Positions 16,697 to 25,700 of a stretch of 64,000 nt of DNA are shown here, in pieces. Below the pieces are notes generated by a model. The model was given only the letters and a program-made list of their open reading frames with translations. It had not been told where the DNA came from and ran no database searches. Origin of the DNA: Clostridiales bacterium Firm_04. Its GTDB lineage: Bacteria; Bacillota; Clostridia; Oscillospirales; Ruminococcaceae. The DNA lies in assembly GCA_001603005.1 (NCBI GenBank), contig LVAJ01000012.1, forward strand, positions 305,717-369,716, given 5' to 3'. The position numbers and the translations under genes were made by a program. Positions within the stretch are counted from its first letter, which is position 1; the number at the start of each line of letters is the position of its first letter.

Positions 16697-16725
16697 TTGA
16701 CAAATCATTCGGAATGTGCTATAAT
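16697..16725 (+). promoter_or_regulatory. Promoter of tRNA-Leu
   Basis: Perfect consensus TTGACA (16697-16702), 17-bp spacer, TATAAT (16720-16725), 33 bp before the tRNA. Confidence 0.85.
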
Positions 16726-16757
16726 AACAAAGTCGCAGGGAAACAGCGGCAGGATGT

Positions 16758-16841
16758 GCGGATATGGCGGAATTGGCAGACGCGCATGGTTCAGGTCCAT
16801 GTGATAGCAATATCATGGAGGTTCAAGTCCTCTTATCCGCA
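16758..16841 (+). tRNA. tRNA-Leu (anticodon CAG)
   Basis: Acceptor arms GCGGATA/TATCCGC, anticodon loop TTCAGGT between CATGG and CCATG, a long variable arm as in class II tRNAs, and T-loop GTTCAAGTC. The 3' CCA is not encoded. It ends at the terminator at 16848-16875. Confidence 0.95.
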
Positions 16842-16847
16842 TCCGAA

Positions 16848-16875
16848 ACCCTCATACAGCTGTATGAGGGTTTTT
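16848..16875 (+). terminator. Terminator after tRNA-Leu
   Basis: Perfect hairpin ACCCTCATACAG/CTGTATGAGGGT followed by TTTT, placed between the two tRNA genes. Confidence 0.8.
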
Positions 16876-16882
16876 CTTATTC

Positions 16883-16953
16883 GCAGGTGTAGTTTAATGG
16901 TAAAACATCAGCTTCCCAAGCTGAGGTCGGGGGTTCGATTCCCCTCACCTGCT
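16883..16953 (+). tRNA. tRNA-Gly (anticodon CCC)
   Basis: Acceptor arms GCAGGTG/CACCTGC, anticodon loop TTCCCAA, T-arm GGGGTTCGATTCCCC. CCA is not encoded. Eight bases after the tRNA-Leu terminator; no separate promoter is obvious, so it may depend on partial read-through. Confidence 0.95.
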
Positions 16954-17031
16954 TCTATCCAATTATCACGCATGTACGCAATTTTATTCGTATTTGCGTG
17001 ATTTTTATTATAAAAAAGCGAGGGAAATGTC

Positions 17032-17217
17032 ATGCCGAAAACACCGGACAGCAATCTGAAAGCGATTGCGAAGTTTAACAAGGAAAAGACAGTCAGTGTC
17101 CGCCTTGCGCTGAACAAAAATACCGATGCCGACATCATTGCAAAGCTGGAAACAGTCCCGTCCAAAATGGGCTATATCAAACAGCTGATCCGCGATGACA
17201 TCCGGAAAAACGGCTGA
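17032..17217 (+). CDS. Small ribbon-helix-helix-like protein
   Basis: A 61-residue basic protein with GAGGG 8 bp before the start. The pattern (KTVSVRLALNKNTDADIIAKL then MGYIKQLIRDDI) resembles small plasmid- or element-borne ribbon-helix-helix proteins of Firmicutes: one beta strand followed by two helices. Members often act as antitoxin-like or copy-control repressors, but no toxin gene is adjacent, so function is unassigned. It lies just after the tRNAs and before a strong terminator, the kind of place where mobile DNA leaves remnants. Confidence 0.65.
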   Translation: MPKTPDSNLKAIAKFNKEKTVSVRLALNKNTDADIIAKLETVPSKMGYIKQLIRDDIRKNG

Positions 17218-17237
17218 CAATATTCAAACGAATACAG

Positions 17238-17273
17238 AAAAAGAGACTCACAACACCCGTGAGTCTCTTTTTT
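17238..17273. terminator. Bidirectional terminator between the small RHH gene and clpB
   Basis: AAAGAGACTCAC/GTGAGTCTCTTT stem with A-run and T-run on either side; serves both convergent genes. Confidence 0.85.
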
Positions 17274-17286
17274 GTTAGCCGGTTAT

Positions 17287-19884
17287 TCACGTTTCGCAGA
17301 GGAATGCGCCGCCGCGGTAATCGACCGTGACCGTACTGCCCTGCGGCAGCGGACTGCTCAGCAGCTTCTTTGCAAGCAGCGTTTCGATCTTCCGCTGGAT
17401 CAGACGCTTGAGCGGACGCGCACCGAAATTCGGATCATAGCCCTGCTCAATGACAGCATCCTTTGCCGCATCCGTCAGCCGGACAGTTATCTGCTGTTCA
17501 GCGAGCCGCTTTTGCAAACCTGCGATCAGCAGATCCACGATTCCGCCGATCTCATTTTTCGTCAGCGGCTTATAGAGAATGATCTCATCAAGACGGTTCA
17601 GGAACTCCGGACGGAACCGCTGATGCAGCAGCGTGTCGGTCTGCTTTTTGGCTGTCTCGGAGATCGTGCCGTCCGGCTGAATGCCTTCCAGCAGCGCATC
17701 CGCACCGAGGTTCGAGGTCAAAATCAGAATGGTATTCTTGAAATCGACCGTTCTGCCCTGCGAATCCGTGATTCTGCCATCGTCGAGCACCTGCAGCAGC
17801 AGATTGAACACATCGGGATGTGCCTTTTCGATTTCATCGAGCAGCACCACACTGTAAGGCTTTCTGCGGACTGCTTCTGTCAGCTGACCGCCTTCCTCAT
17901 AACCGACATATCCGGGAGGCGCTCCGATCAGACGGCTGACGCTGAATTTCTCCATATATTCGCTCATGTCAATGCGGATCAGGTTCCGCTCATCGTCAAA
18001 CAATGCTTCTGCAAGCGTCTTTGCAAGCTCGGTCTTGCCGACACCCGTCGGACCGAGGAACAGGAACGAGCCGATCGGACGGTTCGGATCCTGAATGCCG
18101 GCACGTGAACGCAGAATTGCCTCGCTGACCTTTTCCACCGCTTCATCCTGTCCGATCACGCGCTTATGCAGCGTATCATCGAGATGCAGCAGCTTTTCGC
18201 GGTCGCCTTCCATGAGCTTTGTCACCGGAATACCGGTCCACCGTGCAACGATTCTTGCGATCTCATCTTCCGTTACGGCATCGCGAAGCAGCTTGGATGC
18301 ACTGCCGTTCTGTGCCGCATTCTCTGCATTTTGCAGCTCATTCTGGAGCGCAGGCAGCTTGCCGTATTTGAGCTCTGCGGCTTTGTTCAGGTCATACTGC
18401 CGCTCCGCATTGTCAATCTCCGCTTTCAGCTGTTCCATTTGCGCGCGGAGTTCCTGCACACGGCTGATACCGCCTTTCTCATTTTCCCACTGGGCTTTCA
18501 TCTGCGCGAATTTGTCCCGCTGTTCTGCGAGTTCCTTTCGCAGCTCCTCAAGATGCGATGCCGAAACCGCATCCGTTTCCTTTTTCAGTGCAGCTTCTTC
18601 GATTTCAAGCTGCATGATCTTTCTAGAAATCTCGTCCATTTCCGTCGGCATGGAGTCCATTTCCGTGCGGATCATCGCGCAGGCTTCGTCCACAAGGTCG
18701 ATCGCCTTATCCGGCAGAAAACGGTCGGAGATATAGCGATTGGAAAGCGTTGCCGCAGCGATCAGCGCCGTGTCATGGATCTTGACGCCGTGATAGACCT
18801 CGTAGCGCTCTTTCAGTCCGCGCAGAATCGAAATCGTATCCTCGACAGTCGGTTCACCGACCTGCACCGGCTGAAAACGCCGTTCCAGTGCTGCATCCTT
18901 TTCAATATATTTGCGGTATTCATCGAGTGTCGTTGCACCGATACAGTGCAACTCGCCTCTTGCCAGCATCGGCTTCAGCAAATTGCCCGCATCCATTGCG
19001 CCGTCTGTTTTGCCCGCGCCGACGATCGTATGCAGCTCGTCGATGAACAGCAGGATCTTGCCCTCGGATTTCTTCACTTCCTGCAAAACCGCTTTCAGAC
19101 GCTCCTCAAACTCACCGCGATACTTCGCGCCTGCAACCAGTGCGCCGAGATCGAGTGAGAAGATCGTGCGGTCGCGCAGACTGTCCGGCACATCGCCGCG
19201 TGCGATCCGCTGCGCAAGACCTTCCGCAATTGCCGTCTTACCGACACCCGGCTCACCGATCAGCACCGGATTGTTCTTCGTTTTCCGCGACAGAATCCGG
19301 ATAACATTGCGGATCTCGGCATCTCTGCCGATGACCGGATCGAGTTCATGCTTTTTTGCGCGCTCTGTCAGATCCTGACCGTATTTTTTCAGCACATCAT
19401 AGGTCGCTTCCGGCGTTTCATTGGTAATGCGCGTATTGCCGCGGATCTCTTTCAGCGCCGCGAGCACTTTGTTTTCCGAGACACCGAACTGCGAGAGCAG
19501 CTGCTTGACCGTGCGGTCATTGCTGCGGAGCATCGACAGGAACACATGCTCAACCGAGATATACTCGTCCTGCATCTGCTTCGCGATCTCCTCTGCCCTG
19601 TTGAACAGCAGCTCCGTTTCATTGGAGACATAGACCATGCCCGCCTGTCTGCCGGAGCCGGTCACATGCGGCAGCGCAGCGACTGCCTTTTCCGCTGCCT
19701 GACCGAGTGCATCCGACTGCACGCCGATGCGCTGCACCAGCTGCGGGATCAGACCGTCTGTCTGCTGCATGAGCGCGGTCAGCACATGAACCGGCTCAAC
19801 AGCGTTATTCTGATATCCGGTGCAGAGCGACTGCGCGTTCTGCATCGCTTCCAGTGTTTTCTGTGTCATACGATTTGCATTCAT
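17287..19884 (-). CDS. clpB: ATP-dependent disaggregase ClpB
   Basis: Hsp100 AAA+ unfoldase that rescues aggregated proteins with DnaK. It has the N-domain (1-150), first AAA domain with GEPGVGKT (about 205-212), the long coiled-coil middle domain (about 410-530) that separates ClpB from ClpC, and second AAA domain with GPTGVGKT. Length 865 is typical. The start at 19884 is set by AAGGAGG 8 bp upstream. There is no CIRCE or CtsR-like repeat just upstream; instead it ends a run of small genes that starts with a ribbon-helix-helix protein. Confidence 0.96.
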   Translation of the reverse strand: MNANRMTQKTLEAMQNAQSLCTGYQNNAVEPVHVLTALMQQTDGLIPQLVQRIGVQSDALGQAAEKAVAALPHVTGSGRQAGMVYVSNETELLFNRAEEIAKQMQDEYISVEHVFLSMLRSNDRTVKQLLSQFGVSENKVLAALKEIRGNTRITNETPEATYDVLKKYGQDLTERAKKHELDPVIGRDAEIRNVIRILSRKTKNNPVLIGEPGVGKTAIAEGLAQRIARGDVPDSLRDRTIFSLDLGALVAGAKYRGEFEERLKAVLQEVKKSEGKILLFIDELHTIVGAGKTDGAMDAGNLLKPMLARGELHCIGATTLDEYRKYIEKDAALERRFQPVQVGEPTVEDTISILRGLKERYEVYHGVKIHDTALIAAATLSNRYISDRFLPDKAIDLVDEACAMIRTEMDSMPTEMDEISRKIMQLEIEEAALKKETDAVSASHLEELRKELAEQRDKFAQMKAQWENEKGGISRVQELRAQMEQLKAEIDNAERQYDLNKAAELKYGKLPALQNELQNAENAAQNGSASKLLRDAVTEDEIARIVARWTGIPVTKLMEGDREKLLHLDDTLHKRVIGQDEAVEKVSEAILRSRAGIQDPNRPIGSFLFLGPTGVGKTELAKTLAEALFDDERNLIRIDMSEYMEKFSVSRLIGAPPGYVGYEEGGQLTEAVRRKPYSVVLLDEIEKAHPDVFNLLLQVLDDGRITDSQGRTVDFKNTILILTSNLGADALLEGIQPDGTISETAKKQTDTLLHQRFRPEFLNRLDEIILYKPLTKNEIGGIVDLLIAGLQKRLAEQQITVRLTDAAKDAVIEQGYDPNFGARPLKRLIQRKIETLLAKKLLSSPLPQGSTVTVDYRGGAFLCET

Positions 19885-19927
19885 CACACAAACCTCCTTT
19901 ATTCGTGCCTGTCCGGTTTCGGACGGC

Positions 19928-20305
19928 TCATTGCATCATCATATCCGCAAGATGCTTGGAACCGAAACGGTCCGCAAACTGCCGGAGCCCAAGTTTCAGA
20001 TCGACGTCATTATAGCCGTGATCATCGAGAAAAGCTTCGCTCTGTTCGCCGAGATACGAGTAGAACCGGATCCCCGCAACGAGGTCATCCATTGTTTTGT
20101 CCTCGGACATGCGGTGCAGTTCCTTCTCCGCATCGCGGATCTTCCCGCTGTCGATCATACGGAGCAGGCTGTTCGTTTTCTCCTGCTTCTCCGCATTTTC
20201 GAGCTGCATGTCTGCCGGTGATTCCACATCCTTCCGGAACACAAATCTTGCAATTGCTCTGCCGAGCATCTGAATGTTTCTGATGATATAATCTTCGTGA
20301 TACAT
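19928..20305 (-). CDS. Small uncharacterised protein (DUF6483-like)
   Basis: A 125-residue acidic, mainly helical protein. The opening ([20 protein letters not shown]) is like that of small Clostridial proteins I know as DUF6483; the assignment is from memory of the pattern and is tentative. Start at 20305 chosen because GAGGAGG lies 8 bp upstream. It sits 43 bp before clpB. Confidence 0.6.
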   Translation of the reverse strand: MYHEDYIIRNIQMLGRAIARFVFRKDVESPADMQLENAEKQEKTNSLLRMIDSGKIRDAEKELHRMSEDKTMDDLVAGIRFYSYLGEQSEAFLDDHGYNDVDLKLGLRQFADRFGSKHLADMMMQ

Positions 20306-20366
20306 ATTCATATCCTCCTCGGTATTTTCATATTGATTATTTGAATTGTCATGAAAAACCGAAGAT

Positions 20367-20684
20367 TCAACTGTCAATGCGAACCTTTTGCAGAACCGGT
20401 GTCAGCGGACGGATTGTGCCGCGCATCTGCCGGACGATCAGCAGCATGACCGCCGCTGTCAGCAGAATTGCCGCTGCATAAACCCGCTGCCGGTTCCGGA
20501 CGCCTGCCTGCACATCCTGCTGTGCCGGCGCATCATCCTCTGCAAGCTGGAGACAGATGACGCTTCCGGTCACCTGCTGCACTGTCACGCCGGCAGCGGG
20601 AATCGCAGCCATGCAGACCGTCTGCACGAGCAGCAAAAAGATCATCCGGAACCCGATCCGGTTTTCTGTCAGCCTGACCTTCAC
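20367..20684 (-). CDS. Small two-helix membrane protein of unknown function
   Basis: About 105 residues with hydrophobic segments near residues 13-30 (IFLLLVQTVCMAAIPAAG) and 69-86 (AAAILLTAAVMLLIV) and a basic end. I do not recognise the family. AGGAGG stands 7 bp before a GTG at 20684; an ATG at 20690 is an alternative but almost touches the ribosome site. It lies between the ribbon-helix-helix gene and the DUF6483-like gene on the same strand. Confidence 0.5.
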   Translation of the reverse strand: MKVRLTENRIGFRMIFLLLVQTVCMAAIPAAGVTVQQVTGSVICLQLAEDDAPAQQDVQAGVRNRQRVYAAAILLTAAVMLLIVRQMRGTIRPLTPVLQKVRIDS

Positions 20685-20725
20685 CGTCATCCCTCCTCTC
20701 AAGGATCCTGCCTGTTATCCGGCGG

Positions 20726-21346
20726 CTAATTTGTGAAAAATACATCGACCGCCCGATCCGCTGCCTCGCGGTCAGGCAGCTGTGCGAAATACGCTTTCAG
20801 CGCAGCATCGACCTGCTTGATATAGAGTCCCATTTTTTCGCCGAGCTCCTGCGCGGAGACCTGATTTTCCGTGCGGATCCGGAACACGCGGTTCCAGCAT
20901 CCGTCCTCGATCGAAAAATCCTCCTGCGAACATAGCCCGTGCGCGACCTCGCCTGCCGCCCACCGCGCAAAAAATGCATTTGCATCCGCGATCAGTGCCT
21001 TGCTCTGCGTGCGGAACGAAGCATGCAGCACACCGAGCGCCTGCTCCGGCTGCCGGTACAGCTCCACACGGTACCGGATCGTCGGTTTGTAGCGGTATCG
21101 CAGCGGACTTCGGATCGTCAGCATGCCGTCCGATGCCTGCTCCTGTAACTGAAACATGCCGGTCATCTGCTGGGAAAGCGTATGCAGGATATCCGCCATA
21201 CGCCGTTCCGGCGTGACATAGCCGACCGCTTCTGCAAGGATCTGATTGATGAGATTCGAGCGGCTGGTCCCGCGGGCATATGCCATACGGTCCACTGCAT
21301 CAACAACATCCTCGGAAAGCACAAGGCTGTAAACCGCCTTCTTCAT
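20726..21346 (-). CDS. Ribbon-helix-helix DNA-binding protein
   Basis: A 206-residue protein whose first 45 residues form a CopG/MetJ-type ribbon-helix-helix (KAVYSLVLSEDVVDAVD then GTSRSNLINQIL). The rest is a mixed alpha/beta region of unknown fold with the stretch RSPLRYRYKPTIRYRVELY. The start at 21346 fits AGAGGTG 6 bp upstream. Likely a regulator, perhaps of its own run that includes clpB; the target is not known. Confidence 0.75.
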   Translation of the reverse strand: MKKAVYSLVLSEDVVDAVDRMAYARGTSRSNLINQILAEAVGYVTPERRMADILHTLSQQMTGMFQLQEQASDGMLTIRSPLRYRYKPTIRYRVELYRQPEQALGVLHASFRTQSKALIADANAFFARWAAGEVAHGLCSQEDFSIEDGCWNRVFRIRTENQVSAQELGEKMGLYIKQVDAALKAYFAQLPDREAADRAVDVFFTN

Positions 21347-21379
21347 ATCTGGCACCTCTTTTCTTCATCGTCTAATAAT

Positions 21380-21407
21380 ATTATACTCGCATTATGAAAC
21401 TTGTCAA
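21380..21407 (-). promoter_or_regulatory. Promoter of the ribbon-helix-helix gene
   Basis: Minus strand TTGACA (21407-21402), 16-bp spacer, TATAAT (21385-21380). Confidence 0.7.
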
Positions 21408-21446
21408 GCTGATTATATAATATTTCACACAACTTTCACAAAAGGA

Positions 21447-21475
21447 TTGACGAGCGCCGCCATTTGTGCTATACT
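21447..21475 (+). promoter_or_regulatory. Promoter of the AlaX-like gene
   Basis: TTGACG (21447-21452), 17-bp spacer, TATACT (21470-21475). Confidence 0.75.
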
Positions 21476-21521
21476 ATATATGGATTTTTATGTGCTGCTG
21501 CACGAAAGGAGCATCATCATC

Positions 21522-22700
21522 ATGCAGACAGAAAAGTTATACGATAAAGACGCGTATATGCGCCGTTTTACTGCGAAAGTCCTCTCCTGTGAACCGCTTG
21601 CGGATGCCAAAAAACGGACGGACGGCGCCGAGTACGGCGTCATTCTCGATCAGACCGCATTCTTCCCCGAAGGCGGCGGTCAGACTGCCGACACCGGAAA
21701 TCTCGGCAATGCTGTTGTCAGCGATGTGCAGGAGATCGGCGGCGAGATCGTGCATTTTGTGGATGTCCCGCTGCCGGTCGGTGAAGAACTGGCTGCGGAG
21801 CTGAACTGGGAAGAACGCTTCCGGAAAATGCAGAATCACACCGGCGAGCATCTCATCTCCGGCATCGTCCACAGTCAGTTCGGCTATGACAATGTCGGCT
21901 TCCACCTCGGAACAGACGGCGTGACCGTCGATTTCAGCGGCGTGCTGACCGAATCCGAGCTTGCATTTGTCGAGTATATTGCAAACCGCGTGGTCGGGCT
22001 GAATGTGCCGGTCACCGTCAGCTATCCCACGCCGGAGGAATGCGCCGCAATGGAATACCGCTCCAAGCTTGATCTCACAGAAAATGTACGGATCGTAACG
22101 ATCGAGGGCTGGGACGTCTGTGCCTGCTGTGCGCCGCATGTCTCACAGACCGGCGCAGTCGGCGGCATCAAGATCCTCTCCTGCGAAAACTGGAAGGGCG
22201 GCGTCCGCATCCGCATGCTCTGCGGGCTTGATGCGCTGGACGATCACCGCAAGCGCCTTGAAAATACCGTGCGCATCTCGAATCTGCTCTCCTGCAAACA
22301 GCTGGAGTCCGCAGACGCAGTTGCCCGCCTGATGAAGCAGTCGCAGGCAGAGCGCGAGGAGAGCGCAAAGCTGCGCCGCGCCCTGCTCGATATGAAAATC
22401 GCTGCACTCACGCAGACAGACGGCGATCTGGTCATCTTTGAGGATCTGCTCGATAACAACAGCCTGCGCAATCTGGTCAATGCCGGCGTACCGCTCTGCG
22501 GCGGTGTCTGTGCCGCATTTCAGGGCAGTGACGCCGACGGCTACCGCTATATCATCGGCTCTGCAAATGTCAAGCTGCGCGCGTGGGCAAAGGATTTGAA
22601 TGCTGCGCTCAACGGCAGAGGCGGCGGCTCCGAAGAAATGATTCAGGGCACGGTCAATGCTCCGGCAGCACAGATTCAGGCATATTTTTCTCAGAAATAA
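21522..22700 (+). CDS. Alanyl-tRNA editing hydrolase (AlaX-L type) with DHHA1 domain
   Basis: Trans-editing factor that hydrolyses mischarged tRNA-Ala (Ser or Gly). It resembles the C-terminal half of AlaRS: an editing domain with zinc ligands HTGEH (106-110) and CACCAPH (Cys202/His206), then a short helical part and a DHHA1 domain (about 270-392) ending in GRGGGS. The aminoacylation domain is absent. The start at 21522 follows AAAGGAG by about 9 bp. Monocistronic, with its own promoter. Confidence 0.9.
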   Translation: MQTEKLYDKDAYMRRFTAKVLSCEPLADAKKRTDGAEYGVILDQTAFFPEGGGQTADTGNLGNAVVSDVQEIGGEIVHFVDVPLPVGEELAAELNWEERFRKMQNHTGEHLISGIVHSQFGYDNVGFHLGTDGVTVDFSGVLTESELAFVEYIANRVVGLNVPVTVSYPTPEECAAMEYRSKLDLTENVRIVTIEGWDVCACCAPHVSQTGAVGGIKILSCENWKGGVRIRMLCGLDALDDHRKRLENTVRISNLLSCKQLESADAVARLMKQSQAEREESAKLRRALLDMKIAALTQTDGDLVIFEDLLDNNSLRNLVNAGVPLCGGVCAAFQGSDADGYRYIIGSANVKLRAWAKDLNAALNGRGGGSEEMIQGTVNAPAAQIQAYFSQK

Positions 22701-22733
22701 AAAAAGCGGCTCCGCCGCTTGCACGGCAGAGCC
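22699..22733 (-). terminator. Terminator of the candidate small RNA
   Basis: Minus strand GGCTCTGCCG-TGCAAG-CGGCGGAGCC then GC and a run of seven T. It lies immediately past the convergent AlaX-like gene. Confidence 0.8.
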
Positions 22734-22847
22734 TAGTTCTTGAAGGTTGTAACAATGGACCGAAACATGCACGATTGAAACACATTTCCACGCAAGATCG
22801 GCAATTCCTTCCCAGCTCCTGACCGCTGCGTCGGTTTTGCTTCTCTT
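22700..22847 (-). ncRNA. Candidate structured small RNA, about 148 nt
   Basis: A consensus-like promoter (22854-22882) and a strong intrinsic terminator (22699-22733) point to a discrete minus-strand transcript with no convincing coding frame. It can fold into a long rod: GAAGG/CCTTC and CCGA/TCGG in the apical part, and a bulged lower stem pairing the region of GCAGCGGTCAGGAGC with GCTCTGCCGTGC. Alternatively, the GCTC-containing 3' strand forms the terminator hairpin. The rod shape recalls 6S RNA, though it is shorter than usual; a GGTCAGG...GGAAGGAA stretch recalls SRP RNA but the apical loop does not fit. The class is unassigned. Confidence 0.5.
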
Positions 22848-22853
22848 GAGCTT

Positions 22854-22882
22854 AGTATACATGATCCTTCCGGAAAAATCAA
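22854..22882 (-). promoter_or_regulatory. Promoter of the candidate small RNA
   Basis: Minus strand TTGATT (22882-22877), 17-bp spacer, TATACT (22859-22854). Confidence 0.65.
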
Positions 22883-22994
22883 CCGTTTTTCGCAATCTGT
22901 CAACGCTTTGCCCCTGAATTGAGAACGCCTTGTCATCTCTTTGCAATCTTTCCGGTCATCGGTAACAAATTTATGATAACGCGAGGAATCTCCC

Positions 22995-23927
22995 ATGATC
23001 CACATTTATAAAACCATCGACGGAAAAATCACCCCTGTCGAGCAGGCAGAGCCGGGCTGCTGGATCTCTGTTTTTGAGCCGACACAGGATGAGATCCGCA
23101 TTCTCACGGAGGAATACGGGCTGGATACCGGCTTTGTCCGCTCCTGTCTGGACGAGGAGGAATCTTCCCGTATCGAACGCGAGGAAAGTCAGACACTCAT
23201 CATCGTGGACACCGCCGTTGCAGAAAAGCTGGAAAAAAGCGACACCTATCAGTTCTATACCGTTCCGCTCGGCATCATCAATACGTCCGACTGCGTGTTT
23301 ACGATCTCTCTGCGGCGGAATCAGGTGCTCGCGGCAATGGCAGACGGCAAGATCTCCAACATTCAGACCTTGTTCCGCACACGCTTCATTTTGCAGGTGC
23401 TCATGCAGATCTCTGCGGGCTTTGTGTTCTATCTCAAACAGATCGACAAAATATCCTATTCTATGGAGCAGCAGCTCAGCGGTGCAATGAAGAATCAGGA
23501 GATCGTTCAGCTCATGGGACTGGAAAAATCCCTCGTTTACTTCACCACATCGCTGAAAGCAAATCTCGTCACGATCGAGAAGATCCAGCGCGGCAGAGCG
23601 CTAAAGCTCTATCCGGAAGACGAAGACCTCATGGACGATGTCGGCATTGAGTTCCGGCAGGCAGTTGAAATGGCGACGATTTACAGCGGCGTTATCTCCG
23701 CGATGATGGACGCATTTTCCTATGTCATTGCCAACAATCAGAACTCTGTCATGTGGCGCCTGACCATTGTCACCGTCATCATCGAGATCCCGAATATCAT
23801 GTTTGCATTCTACGGCATCAATACCGATACGCTGCCGTTCAAAAGCAGCTGGGTATATCCGGTGCTGCTGACACTGGTGCTCACCGCAGCCGCATCCTTC
23901 CTGCTGCTGCGAAAGCGAAAATTCTGA
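22995..23927 (+). CDS. CorA-family divalent metal transporter
   Basis: Pentameric Mg2+ (or Co2+/Ni2+) channel: a cytoplasmic alpha/beta domain (1-240) with the long stalk helix and two C-terminal membrane helices (about 248-270 and 284-303). The signature after the first helix, normally YGMN, reads YGIN (FAFYGIN). Variants of this tripeptide occur in the superfamily (CorA-like and ZntB), so the ion may not be Mg2+. Length 310 is normal. It is convergent with mgtE. Confidence 0.88.
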   Translation: MIHIYKTIDGKITPVEQAEPGCWISVFEPTQDEIRILTEEYGLDTGFVRSCLDEEESSRIEREESQTLIIVDTAVAEKLEKSDTYQFYTVPLGIINTSDCVFTISLRRNQVLAAMADGKISNIQTLFRTRFILQVLMQISAGFVFYLKQIDKISYSMEQQLSGAMKNQEIVQLMGLEKSLVYFTTSLKANLVTIEKIQRGRALKLYPEDEDLMDDVGIEFRQAVEMATIYSGVISAMMDAFSYVIANNQNSVMWRLTIVTVIIEIPNIMFAFYGINTDTLPFKSSWVYPVLLTLVLTAAASFLLLRKRKF

Positions 23928-23934
23928 TAAAGCG

Positions 23935-23976
23935 AAAGGGTTCGTTCCGAAAGCACGGAGCGAGCCCTTATTTTTG
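23935..23976 (+). terminator. Terminator after corA
   Basis: AAGGGTTCGTTCCG/CGGAGCGAGCCCTT hairpin followed by ATTTTT, in the 52-bp gap between convergent corA and mgtE. Confidence 0.8.
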
Positions 23977-23979
23977 TAT

Positions 23980-25419
23980 TCATTCATGCAGATGCAGTAC
24001 ATTCAGCAGCAAAATCCAGCTCATGCCGTAGTATGTGACAACTGCAACAAGGTCATTGACTGTTGTGATCAGCGGACCGGATGCGACCGCGGGATCAATC
24101 TTGATCTTCTTGAAAAACAGCGGGATCAGCGTACCGACCGCGCTGGAAATCAGCATTGCGATCATCAGCGATACGCCGATACAGCCGGAAACTGCAAATG
24201 AAAAACCAGCCGTCCGGTGCTTGACCAGCAGAATATAACAGCCGACCAGCAGAAATGACAGTGTACCGAGCAGCAGACCGTTGCAGAGACCGACGCGCAT
24301 TTCCTTGGCGACCAGCTTCATCTTCTGGCTGAATGTCAGCGTTTCGTCCATCAGCACGCGGATCGTCACGGCAAGCGACTGCGTGCCGACATTACCTGCC
24401 ATATCAAGGATCAGCGACTGAAATGCCATGATCAGCGTCAGCTGCGAAATGACCTGCTCAAACACGCCGACCACGCTGGATACCAGCATGCCGAGACAGA
24501 GCAGTACAAGCAGCCACGGCAGACGCTTTTTCATGCTGCGTCCGAGCGGCTCCTGCAGATCTTCTTCTGCGGTCAGACCTGCAAATTTCGCGTAGTCCTC
24601 GCCCATTTCGTCATCGACGACCTCGATCATGCCAGCTGCGGTTATGACGCCGAGCAGCTGATTGCTGTTGTCGAGCACCGGAATCAGATCCTCGGAATAA
24701 TCCTTGAGCTTTTCAATACAGTCGTCGATCAGTTCATGCGCATAGACATACGGAAAGGATGTGGAAATCAGCTGTTCGAGCGGAACGCTGTTACGCGCAG
24801 TGATCAGCTCTTTCAGGTCGATCGCACCGTAATAGGTGCCGGATTCGTCCACCACAAACAGCGTCGAAATATTGTCGTTGTCCTCTGCCTGCCGCACCAG
24901 CTCGTTCATCGCCTGCTTGACCGTCAGATTCTCGCGGATGATGATGCAGTTTGTTGTCATTTTGCTGCCGATCTCGTCCTCATCAAAGGAAGCGATCATG
25001 CGGATCTCTTTCCGGATATCCGCAGGCAGCATATCAATGATCAGCGAACGCCGTTCCTTGTCGATCAGACGCAGAACATGCGAAGCGGTGTCTGTTTCCA
25101 GCTCCGCCGTCACGGCAGCAGCTTTTTGCAGATCCATTTCCTGTAAATACTGCCCTGCGGCATCTTCTTCGAGATACTCAAAAATCTCCGCAAGCATCGA
25201 AACATTGCAGACACGGTACAACTTTTTCCGTTCCTGCGGCGCCAGATCCTCAATGACCTCTGCGATATCATTGCTGTGATAATCGTCCAGCTGCGACTGG
25301 ATCGTGCGCGGTGAAGCAGTGCTTCTGATAATGGAAATGATCTCGTTTTCATAGTCAGGCTTGCGTGCAACGGCGGTTTCCGCATCCATTGCAGCATCCT
25401 GAATCAGCTCGGCTGACAT
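23980..25419 (-). CDS. mgtE: Magnesium transporter MgtE
   Basis: Dimeric Mg2+ channel: helical N domain (about 30-155), two CBS domains (about 155-275) that sense cytosolic Mg2+, a plug helix, and five membrane helices (about 305-475). The conserved MAGNVGTQSL and DPAVASGPLITT segments line the pore. Length 479 fits the family. It is preceded by a 275-nt leader with an intrinsic terminator, so expression is probably attenuated in response to Mg2+. Confidence 0.95.
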   Translation of the reverse strand: MSAELIQDAAMDAETAVARKPDYENEIISIIRSTASPRTIQSQLDDYHSNDIAEVIEDLAPQERKKLYRVCNVSMLAEIFEYLEEDAAGQYLQEMDLQKAAAVTAELETDTASHVLRLIDKERRSLIIDMLPADIRKEIRMIASFDEDEIGSKMTTNCIIIRENLTVKQAMNELVRQAEDNDNISTLFVVDESGTYYGAIDLKELITARNSVPLEQLISTSFPYVYAHELIDDCIEKLKDYSEDLIPVLDNSNQLLGVITAAGMIEVVDDEMGEDYAKFAGLTAEEDLQEPLGRSMKKRLPWLLVLLCLGMLVSSVVGVFEQVISQLTLIMAFQSLILDMAGNVGTQSLAVTIRVLMDETLTFSQKMKLVAKEMRVGLCNGLLLGTLSFLLVGCYILLVKHRTAGFSFAVSGCIGVSLMIAMLISSAVGTLIPLFFKKIKIDPAVASGPLITTVNDLVAVVTYYGMSWILLLNVLHLHE

Positions 25420-25694
25420 AACGATTCCCCCGTTCTCGTTTCATGAAATCTGCTGCGATCTCATGACAGCAACGGACAACCGGACAGAAAAATGCCTTGT
25501 CTGCTCCGGGCAAACAAGGCGACCGAACGGATACGTCAGAGCGGCATCACGCCGCAAAGCACAAAAGGCAGCAAAGCAGCGCCCGCGTCCCTGCGGATGA
25601 CCGGTTCCGGCGTATCTGCGGTAATCGCCCGTTTGACCCACAACTGTCACTGTTAGCCACTTTGCTCACCTCACTTTAATCCTGTATTTGCAAC
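25420..25694 (-). promoter_or_regulatory. Candidate Mg2+-responsive leader of mgtE
   Basis: Transcribed leader from the promoter at 25701-25729 to the mgtE start, with an intrinsic terminator inside it (25488-25520). The 5' half contains GTGAGGTGAGC, TGGGTCAAACGGGCGATTAC and GATACGC, which partly recall conserved stretches of the M-box (ykoK) riboswitch, but not in a full match I can defend. Gene context and the terminator make a Mg2+-sensing attenuator likely. Confidence 0.5.
25488..25520 (-). terminator. Intrinsic terminator inside the mgtE leader
   Basis: Minus strand GCCTTGT-TGC/GCA-ACAAGGC hairpin (one bulge each) followed by ATTTTT, 69 bp before the mgtE start codon; the expected off-switch of an attenuator. 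Confidence 0.75.
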
Positions 25695-25700
25695 ATTTTT

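Noticed and set aside
17032..17217. Antitoxin of a toxin-antitoxin pair
   Set aside because: The small RHH-like protein has no adjacent toxin-like gene; its neighbours are tRNAs and convergent clpB.
22700..22847. SRP (4.5S/scRNA) RNA
   Set aside because: GGTCAGG and GGAAGGAA are present, but the spacing and the UCC-GGAA-GGA apical helix of domain IV do not form.
22733..23005. Minus-strand 90-codon frame between the AlaX-like and corA genes
   Set aside because: It spans the promoter of the candidate small RNA, has no ribosome site, and its composition is not protein-like; an RNA gene explains the promoter and terminator better.
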